DNA from: an uncultured Collinsella sp.
GTDB lineage: Bacteria > Actinomycetota > Coriobacteriia > Coriobacteriales > Coriobacteriaceae
Direction of reading: 5' to 3'
Assembly: GCA_900554595.1 (NCBI GenBank)
Contig: USHZ01000009.1
Location: forward strand, 1-25,062
Length of the DNA stretch: 25,062 bases
The translations under genes were made by a program, and so were the position numbers. Of this stretch, positions 13,713 to 20,622 are shown piece after piece. A model generated the notes under the pieces. That model searched no databases, was not told where the DNA came from, and was given only the letters and a program-made list of their open reading frames with translations. Every line of letters begins with the position of its first letter. Positions within the stretch are counted from its first letter, which is position 1.

Positions 13713-14411
13713 TTACTCCTCGTCTTCGGCGTCGTCAGATTTTTTAACGCTAGCACGCTTCTTCTTTTTGGAGAGATCCAGGCCAAAACGTTTAACAAGC
13801 ATTTCGCAAATCTCGCTCGAACGGGCCTTGAGATAGCTGCCCTTGCCGTTCTCGGCGTCGAACTTAAGGCGCAGCGCAAGCTTCTCGGCGACCTCGGCGT
13901 CGATCTCGCCCTGGCCAAACTCGTACAGGCAACCGAGCATGTCGCGATACTCGAGGTCGCCGTGGTAGCACTGGATGGCCTCGTCCAGGATCGGCCAAGC
14001 CTCGCGCGAACGCTCGACGCTCGTGGCACCCCACACGCACAGCAGGCGGAAGGCGGCATAGCGCAGCGTGGAGGAAATCTCGTCGAACAGCGCGGTCTCG
14101 GCGCCCTCAAAGGCGTCCTCCATCTGCTCGGGGCAGGTGGTGGCGAGTGCCGCCAGAGCATCGAGAGCCTCCCAGCGGGTCTGAGCCTCGGGGCGGTCGA
14201 GTGCCTCGATCAGCGCGGGCACGCAGGGCACGACGCGCTGCGGATCGCGCTCGGCAAGCAGGTGCAGCACGCGGGCGGCAAACTGGCGGATGCGGCGCGT
14301 GGGGCAGCCGAGCTCCTTGACCAGACGGTCGACGGCGTTCTCGTTCTCCTCTGCCAGCTGAAGCTGTGCCAGCTCCTCGTCGGTGAGCTGTTCGTCTTTG
14401 TTTTCTGCCAT
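13713..14411 (-). CDS. HEAT-like repeat protein, function unknown
   Basis: The 232-residue, mostly helical protein has repeats of the HEAT type. RIRQFAARVLHLLAERDPQ, VPALIEALDRPEAQTRWEALDALAALA and SSTLRYAAFRLLCVWG each show a pair of amphipathic helices with the usual hydrophobic spacing. An acidic N-terminus (about 1-25) and a Lys-rich then acidic tail (KKKKRASVKKS, residues near 215-225) flank it. No catalytic motif is visible, so a scaffold or binding role is likely but the partner is unknown. AGAGG precedes the ATG. It lies 15 bp after the small membrane protein and 6 bp before isocitrate dehydrogenase, so they are probably co-transcribed. Confidence 0.75.
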   Translation of the reverse strand: MAENKDEQLTDEELAQLQLAEENENAVDRLVKELGCPTRRIRQFAARVLHLLAERDPQRVVPCVPALIEALDRPEAQTRWEALDALAALATTCPEQMEDAFEGAETALFDEISSTLRYAAFRLLCVWGATSVERSREAWPILDEAIQCYHGDLEYRDMLGCLYEFGQGEIDAEVAEKLALRLKFDAENGKGSYLKARSSEICEMLVKRFGLDLSKKKKRASVKKSDDAEDEE

Positions 14412-14426
14412 AGTTACCTCTTCTTA

Positions 14427-14855
14427 CTATTTCTTAGCGTGCTTGCCAGCACCCTTGCTGTCATCGGTGACCGAGATGAGCTGTCGGTCGGCAGCGCCAT
14501 TGCGGCGTGCACGGCGGCGCTCCTCGGCGTCGCCCGCGTCGGCGGCGGCGCGATGGGCCTTGTTGACGTTGAAGACCTCGTCGTGCTTGCGCCACGGACC
14601 GACGGACTCGCCAAAGCTCATCTTAAGACCGGCGATAAAGCCGCCGAGCCAGCCGATCGGCGCAAACTGCACCAGCGGGAACAGCGAGAACACCCAAGTC
14701 AGCAGGACGACTGCCGCCGCACCCGCAAAATTGGCAATCCAGTAGTCGCGCTTGGTGATGACGCGCTTTTCGCAAGCCCACTGGCCGCACAAAAAGCCGA
14801 TGTAGATCGCAAAGAGAAAGAGCACCAGCGCAAGCACCACGAACGTCCAGCTCAT
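14427..14855 (-). CDS. Small membrane protein, function unknown
   Basis: The product is 142 residues from the ATG at 14855, chosen because GAGGAG lies 8 nt upstream and the first residues lead straight into a membrane helix. Three hydrophobic stretches are seen: about 4-24 (FVVLALVLFLFAIYIGFLCG), 40-58 (AGAAAVVLLTWVFSLFPL) and 63-75 (IGWLGGFIAGLK). The second half is charged and presumably cytoplasmic, with an Arg-rich EERRRARRN segment and a Lys-rich end. No family was recognised. The upstream stop codon lies within its ribosome binding region, 5 bp before the start, indicating coupling to the dehydrogenase gene in front. Confidence 0.7.
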   Translation of the reverse strand: MSWTFVVLALVLFLFAIYIGFLCGQWACEKRVITKRDYWIANFAGAAAVVLLTWVFSLFPLVQFAPIGWLGGFIAGLKMSFGESVGPWRKHDEVFNVNKAHRAAADAGDAEERRRARRNGAADRQLISVTDDSKGAGKHAKK

Positions 14856-14860
14856 GGGCG

Positions 14861-15940
14861 CTACTCCTCGTGATGATGGCCGCAGCAGCACTCGTGACCA
14901 TCGTCATGGCCGTGACCGCCGCAGCACTCGTGGTCCTCGCCATGGTGGTGGCCGCAACCGCACTCGTGGTCGTCGCCGTGCTCGCCGCAACCGCAGCCGT
15001 CCTCGTGGGCACTGTGCTCCTCGGGACGATACTGCGACCAGTCCAGACCGGCAGCGATGGCGTCGGCCTCCTCCTTGTAGAGTACCGTGATGGCCTGGGT
15101 ACCCAGCTTGGCGCCACCGATGGCATCGAGCATGTCGTAGAGCGTAAATGCCACGTCGGCACCGGGCAGCGCGAGCTCGCGATCGTCGGCGTAAGCGAGC
15201 GCCAGGCGCAGGTCCTTAATGAAGTGCTCAACCATAAAGCCGGGCTTGTAGTCGCCGTCGAGCGCCTTGGGGGCCAGGCTCTCCATGGCGCCGGACTTGC
15301 CGGTACCGCCCAGGATCATCTGGCGGGTCTTTTCCAGGTCAAGGCCGCTCAGCTCGGCAAATGCCATGGCGTCTGCCATGCCGACCATGCAGGCGCCCAG
15401 CGACACCTGGTTGGCGAGCTTGGCAGCCTGGCCCTTGCCGGCGCCGTCGAAGCAGCAGATGTTGGCCGCAAAGGTGGCAAGGATGTCGCGGACCGGCGCA
15501 ATGTCGTTCTCGGTAGCGCCCACGATAGCCGTGAGCGTACCGGCGATAGCGCCCGACTCGCCGCCGGTGACGGGGCAGTCAAACGCCATGCGACCAGAAA
15601 CCTGGGCGGCCTCGGCAATGTCACGGGCGAGCTCGGGCGAGCTCGTGGTGAGGTCGATCAAGACCGCGCCCGGCTTGGTGCACGCGAGCAGTCCGTCGCC
15701 CGCCAGGTAGAGCTCCTCGACCTCGGAGGGATAGCCCACCATGGTAAAGACGACGTCGGCGTTCGCCGCGGCATCTGCCGGCGTATCGGCCCAGACGGCA
15801 CCGCGCTCAACGAGCGCTGCAGCCTTGGACTTGGTACGGTTGTTGACCGTGACGGGATAGCCGGCATCCAGGATGTGACCGGCGATGGGGGCACCCATGA
15901 TTCCGGTGCCGATAAATGCGACGGAGAGCTTATTTGCCAT
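14861..15940 (-). CDS. Beta-hydroxyacid dehydrogenase with His/Cys-rich tail
   Basis: Residues 1-305 form a complete 3-hydroxyisobutyrate / 2-hydroxy-3-oxopropionate reductase-type enzyme. The dinucleotide motif FIGTGIMG is at 9-16, the substrate motif DCPVTGGESGA at 121-131, and the catalytic Lys174 in GKGQAAKLANQ. Family members oxidise or reduce small beta-hydroxyacids with NAD(P). The natural substrate is unknown; an old 'garR/mmsB' label would be a guess. The remarkable part is residues 309-359: 51 residues with 14 His and 9 Cys among Gly, Asp and Glu, built from repeats of the HxEC-C-GHHH kind, which strongly suggests metal binding. The tail is in frame up to a normal stop codon. AAAGGAAAGG precedes the ATG. 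It leads the unit with the membrane protein, HEAT-like protein and isocitrate dehydrogenase. Confidence 0.88.
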   Translation of the reverse strand: MANKLSVAFIGTGIMGAPIAGHILDAGYPVTVNNRTKSKAAALVERGAVWADTPADAAANADVVFTMVGYPSEVEELYLAGDGLLACTKPGAVLIDLTTSSPELARDIAEAAQVSGRMAFDCPVTGGESGAIAGTLTAIVGATENDIAPVRDILATFAANICCFDGAGKGQAAKLANQVSLGACMVGMADAMAFAELSGLDLEKTRQMILGGTGKSGAMESLAPKALDGDYKPGFMVEHFIKDLRLALAYADDRELALPGADVAFTLYDMLDAIGGAKLGTQAITVLYKEEADAIAAGLDWSQYRPEEHSAHEDGCGCGEHGDDHECGCGHHHGEDHECCGGHGHDDGHECCCGHHHEE

Positions 15941-16032
15941 GAAACCTTTCCTTTTGGGTTGGGTGTTGTTACCAGGTTGAATACTCAGCGCCAGCGCTTG
16001 AGCTGCGGGGCGCCCGTGGTCGTAGCGCCTGT

Positions 16033-16986
16033 CTACTCGCCGCGCACACGGCGCGCGATGCGGTCGGAAAGCGAGGCTTTCTCGGCGCGGTTCTTACCCC
16101 AAAACGCGCAGGCCACCATGCCGGGGCCCACGTGCGAGCCGATGGTGGGGCCCACGGAGCTGCGAATGATCGTGACGTCGGCGCAGCCCTCCTCCTTGCG
16201 GATGGCGGCCTCGAGCCAGTCGCCGTCCTTCTCGGCATCGGCCGTCATGATGGCGATGGGCATGGTGCGATCGGGCACGTAGTTCTCGCGGAACGACTTG
16301 AGGATGGACTTGAGCGCCTTCTTGCGGCCGCGGTTGACGCCGATCAGCGACAGCGAACCGGCCAGGTCGTAGGAGAGCTCGGGCTTGACATCGAGCTTTG
16401 CCGTGAGCTGCGCCGCCGCGGGCGGAATGCGGCCGCCGGCAGCCAGTGCGTCGAAGCTCTCGAGCGTAAAGTAGCCGTGGACGTAGGTCTTTGCCTCGTT
16501 TGCCCAATCGACCAGCTGCTTGGCGGTCAGTCCCGCCGAACGCTGGCGCACGGCCTCGAGCGCCAAGAGCGCGCCGGTCGCGCAGGGTAGAGCGTTGTCG
16601 ACCACGTAGAGCTCAAAGTTGGGATACTCGGCGCGCACGGCATCTGCCGCCTGGCACGCGGAGTTGTAGCTCGACGACAGCGCCGAGGTAAAGCACAGGT
16701 AGACCGTGGGCGTACCCTCTTTGGCGCACTCGGTAAAGAACTCGATATAGCGACCGAGTGACACGGCGGAAGTAGACACGCGAGCGCCGGCGCGCATGCG
16801 GTCGTAGAACTCCTTAGGGCTCATGCTCGACCAGATATCGTCCGTGCGCTCCTCGCCATCGATGATAAAGGGGAAGCCCAAGATATCGACATCGAGGTTC
16901 GCGGCGACCTCGGGGCTAAAGTCGCAGCAGGTATCGACGACGATGCGGCAGCGGTCAGAATGGCCGGTAGATGCAGCCTTGTCCAT
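16033..16986 (-). CDS. DegV-family fatty-acid-binding protein
   Basis: The 317-residue protein shows the DegV/FakB pattern. RIVVDTCCDFS opens the first strand, GARVSTSAVS (around 67-76) has the loop contacting the carboxylate, and YLCFTSALSSSYNSA holds the second Ser-rich binding loop. KDGD and SSVGPTIGSHVGPG are in the C-terminal domain. FakB proteins hold a fatty acid for phosphorylation by FakA in the cytoplasm; FakA is not in this window. ATG 16986 follows AAGGAG at 8 nt; a TTG directly before it is less likely. A strong terminator ends only about 18 bp upstream, so transcription must start very close to the coding region or read through. Confidence 0.9.
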   Translation of the reverse strand: MDKAASTGHSDRCRIVVDTCCDFSPEVAANLDVDILGFPFIIDGEERTDDIWSSMSPKEFYDRMRAGARVSTSAVSLGRYIEFFTECAKEGTPTVYLCFTSALSSSYNSACQAADAVRAEYPNFELYVVDNALPCATGALLALEAVRQRSAGLTAKQLVDWANEAKTYVHGYFTLESFDALAAGGRIPPAAAQLTAKLDVKPELSYDLAGSLSLIGVNRGRKKALKSILKSFRENYVPDRTMPIAIMTADAEKDGDWLEAAIRKEEGCADVTIIRSSVGPTIGSHVGPGMVACAFWGKNRAEKASLSDRIARRVRGE

Positions 16987-17004
16987 CAAAGCGACTCCTT
17001 ACGT

Positions 17005-17037
17005 AAAAAAGGCGGCCATCCGCATGGGATGGCCGCC
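17005..17037 (-). terminator. Terminator of hpf
   Basis: A perfect 11-bp stem (17011-17021 with 17027-17037), 5-nt loop and six T on the minus strand, about 30 bp past the hpf stop codon and about 18 bp before the DegV-family start. Confidence 0.92.
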
Positions 17038-17066
17038 AGCCGTTAACTCATGCAAGTTAACGTATT

Positions 17067-17651
17067 TTACTCGTCAAGTGTTTCGATACGGGGCTTGATG
17101 ATGCCATATCCACCATTCTTACGGTGATACACCACATTGATGAGGCCAGTCGTCGCGTTCTCGAACACGTAGAAGTCGTGGCCGAGCAGATCGGTCTGCA
17201 CCAGCGCCTGCTCCTCAGTCATCGGGGTGACATCGATGACCTTCTCGCGGACGAGCAGGTCATCGTCCTCCTCGGGCAACAGCAGGTCGGCCAGATCCTC
17301 GACGCGCTCGACCGGTGCGACATCCGCCGCGCTGGCACCGCCCTGGCGGTTGTCCACGACCTTGGTCTTGAACTTGCGCAGCTGGCGGGTGACCTTATCG
17401 GCGGAGAGGTCGATGGCGGCGTACATATCTGCACCGTGCTCGGCAACGCGAATCACCGAACCGCGGATGCGAACCGTAACCTCGACGATTGCCGGGTTGG
17501 GGTTCGAGGGGTTCTTCTCATAGCGAAGTACAACGTCGACCGTCATGGGCTCGATATCGAAAACCTTGAGCGCCTCGCCGATCTTCTCATCCACATGCGC
17601 ACGCAGAGCATCGGTTACCGTCGTCTTGCGTCCAGAAACCTTGATATCCAT
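17067..17651 (-). CDS. hpf: Long-form ribosome hibernation promoting factor
   Basis: The 194-residue protein has the two-domain long HPF form. The N-terminal S30AE/YfiA domain (1-100) starts MDIKVSGRKTTVTDALR, with the basic DLSADKVTRQLRKFKTK helix. A variable linker is followed by a C-terminal dimerisation domain (about 137-190) with GHDFYVFENATTGLINVVYHRKNGG. Long HPF joins two 70S ribosomes into inactive 100S particles in stationary phase. ATG 17651 follows GGAG at 6 nt; an in-frame start 60 bp upstream lacks the family N-terminus. In many Gram-positives the gene (also called raiA) lies near comFC with a structured RNA between them, which matches the layout here. Confidence 0.95.
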   Translation of the reverse strand: MDIKVSGRKTTVTDALRAHVDEKIGEALKVFDIEPMTVDVVLRYEKNPSNPNPAIVEVTVRIRGSVIRVAEHGADMYAAIDLSADKVTRQLRKFKTKVVDNRQGGASAADVAPVERVEDLADLLLPEEDDDLLVREKVIDVTPMTEEQALVQTDLLGHDFYVFENATTGLINVVYHRKNGGYGIIKPRIETLDE

Positions 17652-17772
17652 ACGTGGCTCCAATCTGCCTCGGGGACTTACTGTACTGGCTATGTACCCA
17701 TTGCCGTGCATTTAATCACGCGGATTCCTAAAGACCCGAATAACGATTGCTTGATACCGCATACCGAAGTCT

Positions 17773-17796
17773 CGCACTTTTCTGTGGCAAAGTGCG
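17773..17796. promoter_or_regulatory. Dyad upstream of hpf
   Basis: CGCACTTT and AAAGTGCG form a perfect 8-bp inverted repeat around 8 nt, about 120 bp upstream of hpf, in the 217-bp stretch between hpf and the next terminator. It could be an operator or a leader hairpin. No confident promoter boxes were found nearby. Confidence 0.35.
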
Positions 17797-17868
17797 CTAT
17801 AGGAGGGCGACGGCGACTTTGGTTTTGCACCTAAAAAATGTCTTTGACCTGCTGGTTTTACGGAAACG

Positions 17869-17902
17869 AAAAAGCCGGGCTCCCCTGTTGGGAAAGCCCG
17901 GC
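17869..17902 (-). terminator. Terminator of the solute-binding protein gene
   Basis: An 8-bp GC-rich stem (GCCGGGCT/AGCCCGGC, 17874-17881 with 17895-17902) whose loop can pair further, followed by five T on the minus strand. It lies about 67 bp after the stop codon of the gene at 17969. Confidence 0.9.
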
Positions 17903-17968
17903 AATGCGTGTTGAAACCGTGAAGAGGCGTCTCTCGTAGCGCATAGGAGACGCCACCCCTAGCAATAA

Positions 17969-18994
17969 CTAGCTATTGAGCTTGTTAATGTCGTCGTCGG
18001 TGATAGCGCCCTCCTGGCTGGACGATTTGCTCTCGGAGGACAAGTCATCGCTGCTGGAATCGGAGGATTCATCGCCGGAGGACATGGCCTCACTGGACTC
18101 AGAGTCGCCCGACTGCACGCTAACGCCTGAAACCGTCTTAGTGGTGAGGTCGTAGGGCATCGTGCCATACCAGACAGAGTGGACCGCCTCGAGCGTGCCG
18201 TCGGCCGTAATACCGTCGAGGGCATCGCTCACGGCACGGCACAGCTCGTCGTTGGCAGCAAGGCCCGCAACGCCGAGCGTCGAGGGCGTCTCGAGAGCGC
18301 CAACGTAAGAGATCTGGCTCATCAGACGTGCAAGGTAACCGCCGGCAGTGGAATCGCAGATCACATAGTCGACCTCGCCGGACTCGAGCGCTTCAAAGCA
18401 CTCATTAATGTTGGAGAAGGTCTTTTGGTTGGCCGTGACGCTCTGTTTGGCGAGTGCCTCCTGCGATGCCGAGGAAGTCTGAACACCCAAGGTGGCGGTG
18501 TTAAGCGTTTCGGTAGAGACGTTCAACGACTTACCGTCGCTGGTCTTTCCGAACACGGCGGCAGCATCATAGAGGCATGTGCCAAGCGTGCTGACGTCGC
18601 CATTCGTGGAATTGATATCGCCAATGAAGATGTCGGCCTTTTTATCGCCAAGCGCGGAATCGGCCGAGGACGCATCGACAAAAGCGACCTTGAGGCCCAT
18701 GCGGCTTGCAAGAGCGCGAGCGGCGTCAACTGCGTAGCCCGTGAGGTTACCATCGGCGCCCTGCATGGCCTGCGGGGCATCGGAAGTGTCGAGGGCGACC
18801 GTAAGGGTACCGGGAGTGACCAGGGCATCGTCCGACACCGTAGGGGTGACGGTCTCGCGCTCGATCTGGTCGATCGTTGGCGTCGTGAACGTGGACAGCG
18901 GGTTGAATGCGCATCCGCTCAGACCCAATACGGCGATGACCGCCGCGGTCCCAGCGCCCAACCGAGCCGCGTGCATCAAGCTGCCCCTCACCAT
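17969..18994 (-). CDS. Lipoprotein amino-acid-type ABC solute-binding protein (family 3)
   Basis: The product is 341 residues if it starts at ATG 18994 (AGGG-rich site upstream); ATG 18976 is an alternative with AGGGG before it. A signal peptide ends in the lipobox GLSGC with Cys28 as the lipidated residue, so it is anchored outside the membrane. The body has the family-3 binding pattern: GTLTVALDTSDAP, LTGYAVDAARALASRMGLKV, ADIFIGDIN and SGEVDYVICDSTAGGYL. The last 45 residues are a Ser/Asp/Glu-rich tail, unusual for the family. Such proteins deliver amino acids or similar ligands to an ABC transporter; no permease or ATPase gene is adjacent, so it is an orphan. A longer reading frame extends 381 bp upstream, but there the DNA looks like a structured RNA and carries no signal peptide. 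Confidence 0.8.
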   Translation of the reverse strand: MVRGSLMHAARLGAGTAAVIAVLGLSGCAFNPLSTFTTPTIDQIERETVTPTVSDDALVTPGTLTVALDTSDAPQAMQGADGNLTGYAVDAARALASRMGLKVAFVDASSADSALGDKKADIFIGDINSTNGDVSTLGTCLYDAAAVFGKTSDGKSLNVSTETLNTATLGVQTSSASQEALAKQSVTANQKTFSNINECFEALESGEVDYVICDSTAGGYLARLMSQISYVGALETPSTLGVAGLAANDELCRAVSDALDGITADGTLEAVHSVWYGTMPYDLTTKTVSGVSVQSGDSESSEAMSSGDESSDSSSDDLSSESKSSSQEGAITDDDINKLNS

Positions 18995-19002
18995 GTCCAC
19001 TA

Positions 19003-19320
19003 CCCTGCCTTCTGTGTCGTATACAATCCGTGCGTTGCGCGGAATAACGGGTTGTTCCCACCAGCTGACCTGGTATTTGACCCCACACTTGCGCACCGGG
19101 GTGTTTGCTCGGGAAGCCGTAGCCACCTTCACGACTGGCCCGCTCGCCCGCGAGGCGGTATTGCCCCAAAGAAAGTAGAACGGACGGTGCGGCTTACATC
19201 TAGGACGCGCCATGATCGCGCCGCGCGCACGCGGTCGCTTACGTGGATCCCTTTGACCGCGTCTGTCTTGGACTAGGGTGGGCATTTCACCCATCCGCAA
19301 CCACAGCCTGGCAGGAACGT
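19003..19320 (-). ncRNA. Candidate structured RNA, position of the raiA motif
   Basis: Behind a TATAAT promoter, about 318 nt hold many stems. Seen pairings are 19276-19280 with 19288-19292, 19229-19236 with 19255-19262 (perfect 8 bp), 19140-19147 with 19150-19158 (one bulge), 19080-19084 with 19098-19102, 19060-19064 with 19070-19074, and 19041-19048 with 19051-19058. The two ends can close with CCTGCC/GGCAGG (19310-19315 with 19004-19009). The raiA-motif RNA class typically lies between comFC and raiA/hpf in Bacillota and Actinomycetota; this region lies between comF and hpf on the same strand, though two other genes also sit between them. I could not check the consensus, so identity with that class is inference. 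It could alternatively be a long leader of the binding-protein mRNA. Confidence 0.5.
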
Positions 19321-19325
19321 AGCGC

Positions 19326-19354
19326 ATTATAGCTAAGTTCAAGCTAAAGTTTAA
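19326..19354 (-). promoter_or_regulatory. Promoter of the structured RNA
   Basis: On the minus strand TTAAAC (19354-19349) and a perfect TATAAT (19331-19326) are spaced by 17 bp, predicting a start near 19319, exactly where the paired region begins. Confidence 0.65.
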
Positions 19355-19475
19355 GGTTAGGGACGTTATTCGCATCGCGAGTACAGATTTCGCAGGTCAG
19401 GACGGGCCGCACGCGCTCTGATTGAGCCCGTCGCTCCCCTATGGAAAGCCCCAACACACCCGTCTTAGGGTGCCG
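19355..19475. other. Intergenic stretch, nothing recognised
   Basis: Between the RNA promoter and the foldback element I see no gene, clear hairpin or repeat. Confidence 0.5.
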
Positions 19476-19692
19476 TGGCCAAAAAATGGCAAATATGAGT
19501 ACTGTTACCAATTTAGTAACAGGTAATTTTGGCCTCTCGGACAGATTTTGCGCTCAGTGCCGCCAACTTGATGCTTAGTTTTTCTACATTTGTTTATTAT
19601 CTTCTTACTTTACGCCGCCTCCGAGTCCTAAATTCCTTGATTTTGCTGTTACTGATTTAGTGACAGTACTCATATTTGCCATATTTTGGCCA
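19476..19692. mobile_element. Foldback / MITE-like element with 47-bp inverted ends
   Basis: The segment starts TGGCCAAAA and ends TTTTGGCCA. Positions 19476-19522 and 19646-19692 are inverted repeats matching at 42 of 47 positions, around a 123-bp AT-rich core without a gene. Each arm contains its own smaller dyad, CTGTTAC-7 nt-GTAACAG (19502-19522), and a near copy (19646-19666). Base composition differs clearly from neighbouring genes. This looks like a miniature inverted-repeat element or foldback; no convincing target-site duplication was seen. It lies 34 bp after the stop codon of the gene at 19727, so it could also act as a transcript end. Confidence 0.6.
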
Positions 19693-19726
19693 GGGCATAT
19701 GATTAACCCCCTATTTTCGACGTGAA

Positions 19727-20611
19727 TTAGACCGGCTTAAGCCCAAAACACGCCCGCAGCGTGTTAAGCAACGCCTCTTGTTTCTTCCTGCGGGCATCGG
19801 CACGATTCCGGTACCGCTTTCGCATGCGCTGGTGGATGCGCCATGCGAGCGCTTCCATCGCTTCCATGTCGCAGAGCATTTCGTTGTTGACCGTCGCGAC
19901 CTCGATTCCCATAGTGATCAAGCCCGTGTTGCGTTTTTCATCATGGATACGTCCCCTACGGGAGGAATGGCCCAGCTCACCGTTGTATTCCAGGTCAAAC
20001 CGGGCTGCTTCCTGATACGCATCGCAAACTGCATGTGGCATCCCCGAGATTGCCTGCGCGCGGTCATCGAACTCGATCTTGTAGTCGGTCCTAAAGGGGC
20101 CGCAGGCAAATCCGCCATAGGAAAACGGAAGCGAAAACAGAGCGAGCATGATGCACTCCATGGGCGAGCGCAGGTTTTCCGACAGGTAGGGACACAGGCG
20201 CAGCAGCTGTTTGGCCACATTCCCCTTGCATGCCGCAAGGTAACCTGCCAGGCGATCGGGCGTCAGCACCGGCTCGACTTCAAAGTAGCCCACGTCTGCC
20301 GGTTGGTCCTTGTCCTTTGCAAGTCTATTCGCAACAGGCGAGGTGTAAGGAGGCAGATACTTCCCGCGATCGCTCAGTGAAATTTTGGCTCCAATTCGCA
20401 CCAGGTCGGAAAGATAGATATCCTCGGTCGAAGGCGATGACGTACACAGCACGCGGCGCTCCTCCTCGGGCTCAAGGTCCTTCCAGCCGATGTAGCCCAT
20501 CTGCCGGCGCTCGGCTCGAATCATGCGCAACGCCGAGGCGCCCGTCAGGATCACGGAAGCCGCTAGCTGCTCTTTTGCCGGTTTGTTGCACTGCCTGATT
20601 GTTACCGCCAC
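19727..20611 (-). CDS. Uncharacterised protein with possible endonuclease-like C-terminus
   Basis: The product is 294 residues from the GTG at 20611, preferred because AGGGG lies 8 nt upstream; a TTG at 20629 overlaps the comF end. No family was recognised with certainty. Residues about 30-140 contain TGASALRMIRAERR and EEERRVLCTSSPS, and resemble nothing I can name. SPMECIMLALFSLPFSYGGFACGPFRTDY near the middle is followed by FDLEYNGELGHSSRRGRIHD and a segment with NTGLITMGIEV. That order (acidic DLEY strand, Arg/His helix, then MG-I-V strand) resembles Vsr/DUF559 PD-(D/E)XK-like domains, which also occur in AbiEi-like proteins. Nuclease activity is inference. It starts 11 bp after comF ends and may share its transcript; a foldback element follows. 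Confidence 0.6.
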   Translation of the reverse strand: MAVTIRQCNKPAKEQLAASVILTGASALRMIRAERRQMGYIGWKDLEPEEERRVLCTSSPSTEDIYLSDLVRIGAKISLSDRGKYLPPYTSPVANRLAKDKDQPADVGYFEVEPVLTPDRLAGYLAACKGNVAKQLLRLCPYLSENLRSPMECIMLALFSLPFSYGGFACGPFRTDYKIEFDDRAQAISGMPHAVCDAYQEAARFDLEYNGELGHSSRRGRIHDEKRNTGLITMGIEVATVNNEMLCDMEAMEALAWRIHQRMRKRYRNRADARRKKQEALLNTLRACFGLKPV

Positions 20612-20622
20612 ATGAATCACCC

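Noticed and set aside
13137..14873. 578-codon plus-strand open frame across several genes
   Set aside because: It spans isocitrate dehydrogenase, the HEAT-like gene and the membrane protein in antisense. No family motifs were seen, and codon-position GC bias explains the lack of stops.
14870..16282. Plus-strand frame with many Val/Ala repeats
   Set aside because: It is the antisense reading of the His/Cys-tail repeats and the dehydrogenase gene. The low-complexity start merely mirrors the tail codons.
19271..19295. AGGGTGGG resembling a T-box
   Set aside because: It is on the plus strand, where no gene follows, and lacks the rest of the T-box consensus. On the minus strand it is part of a local hairpin.
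18995..19375. N-terminal extension of the solute-binding protein
   Set aside because: The frame is open for 381 bp more, but the signal peptide and lipobox begin at 18994, and the upstream DNA is full of hairpins behind a promoter, so an RNA is more likely than coding sequence.
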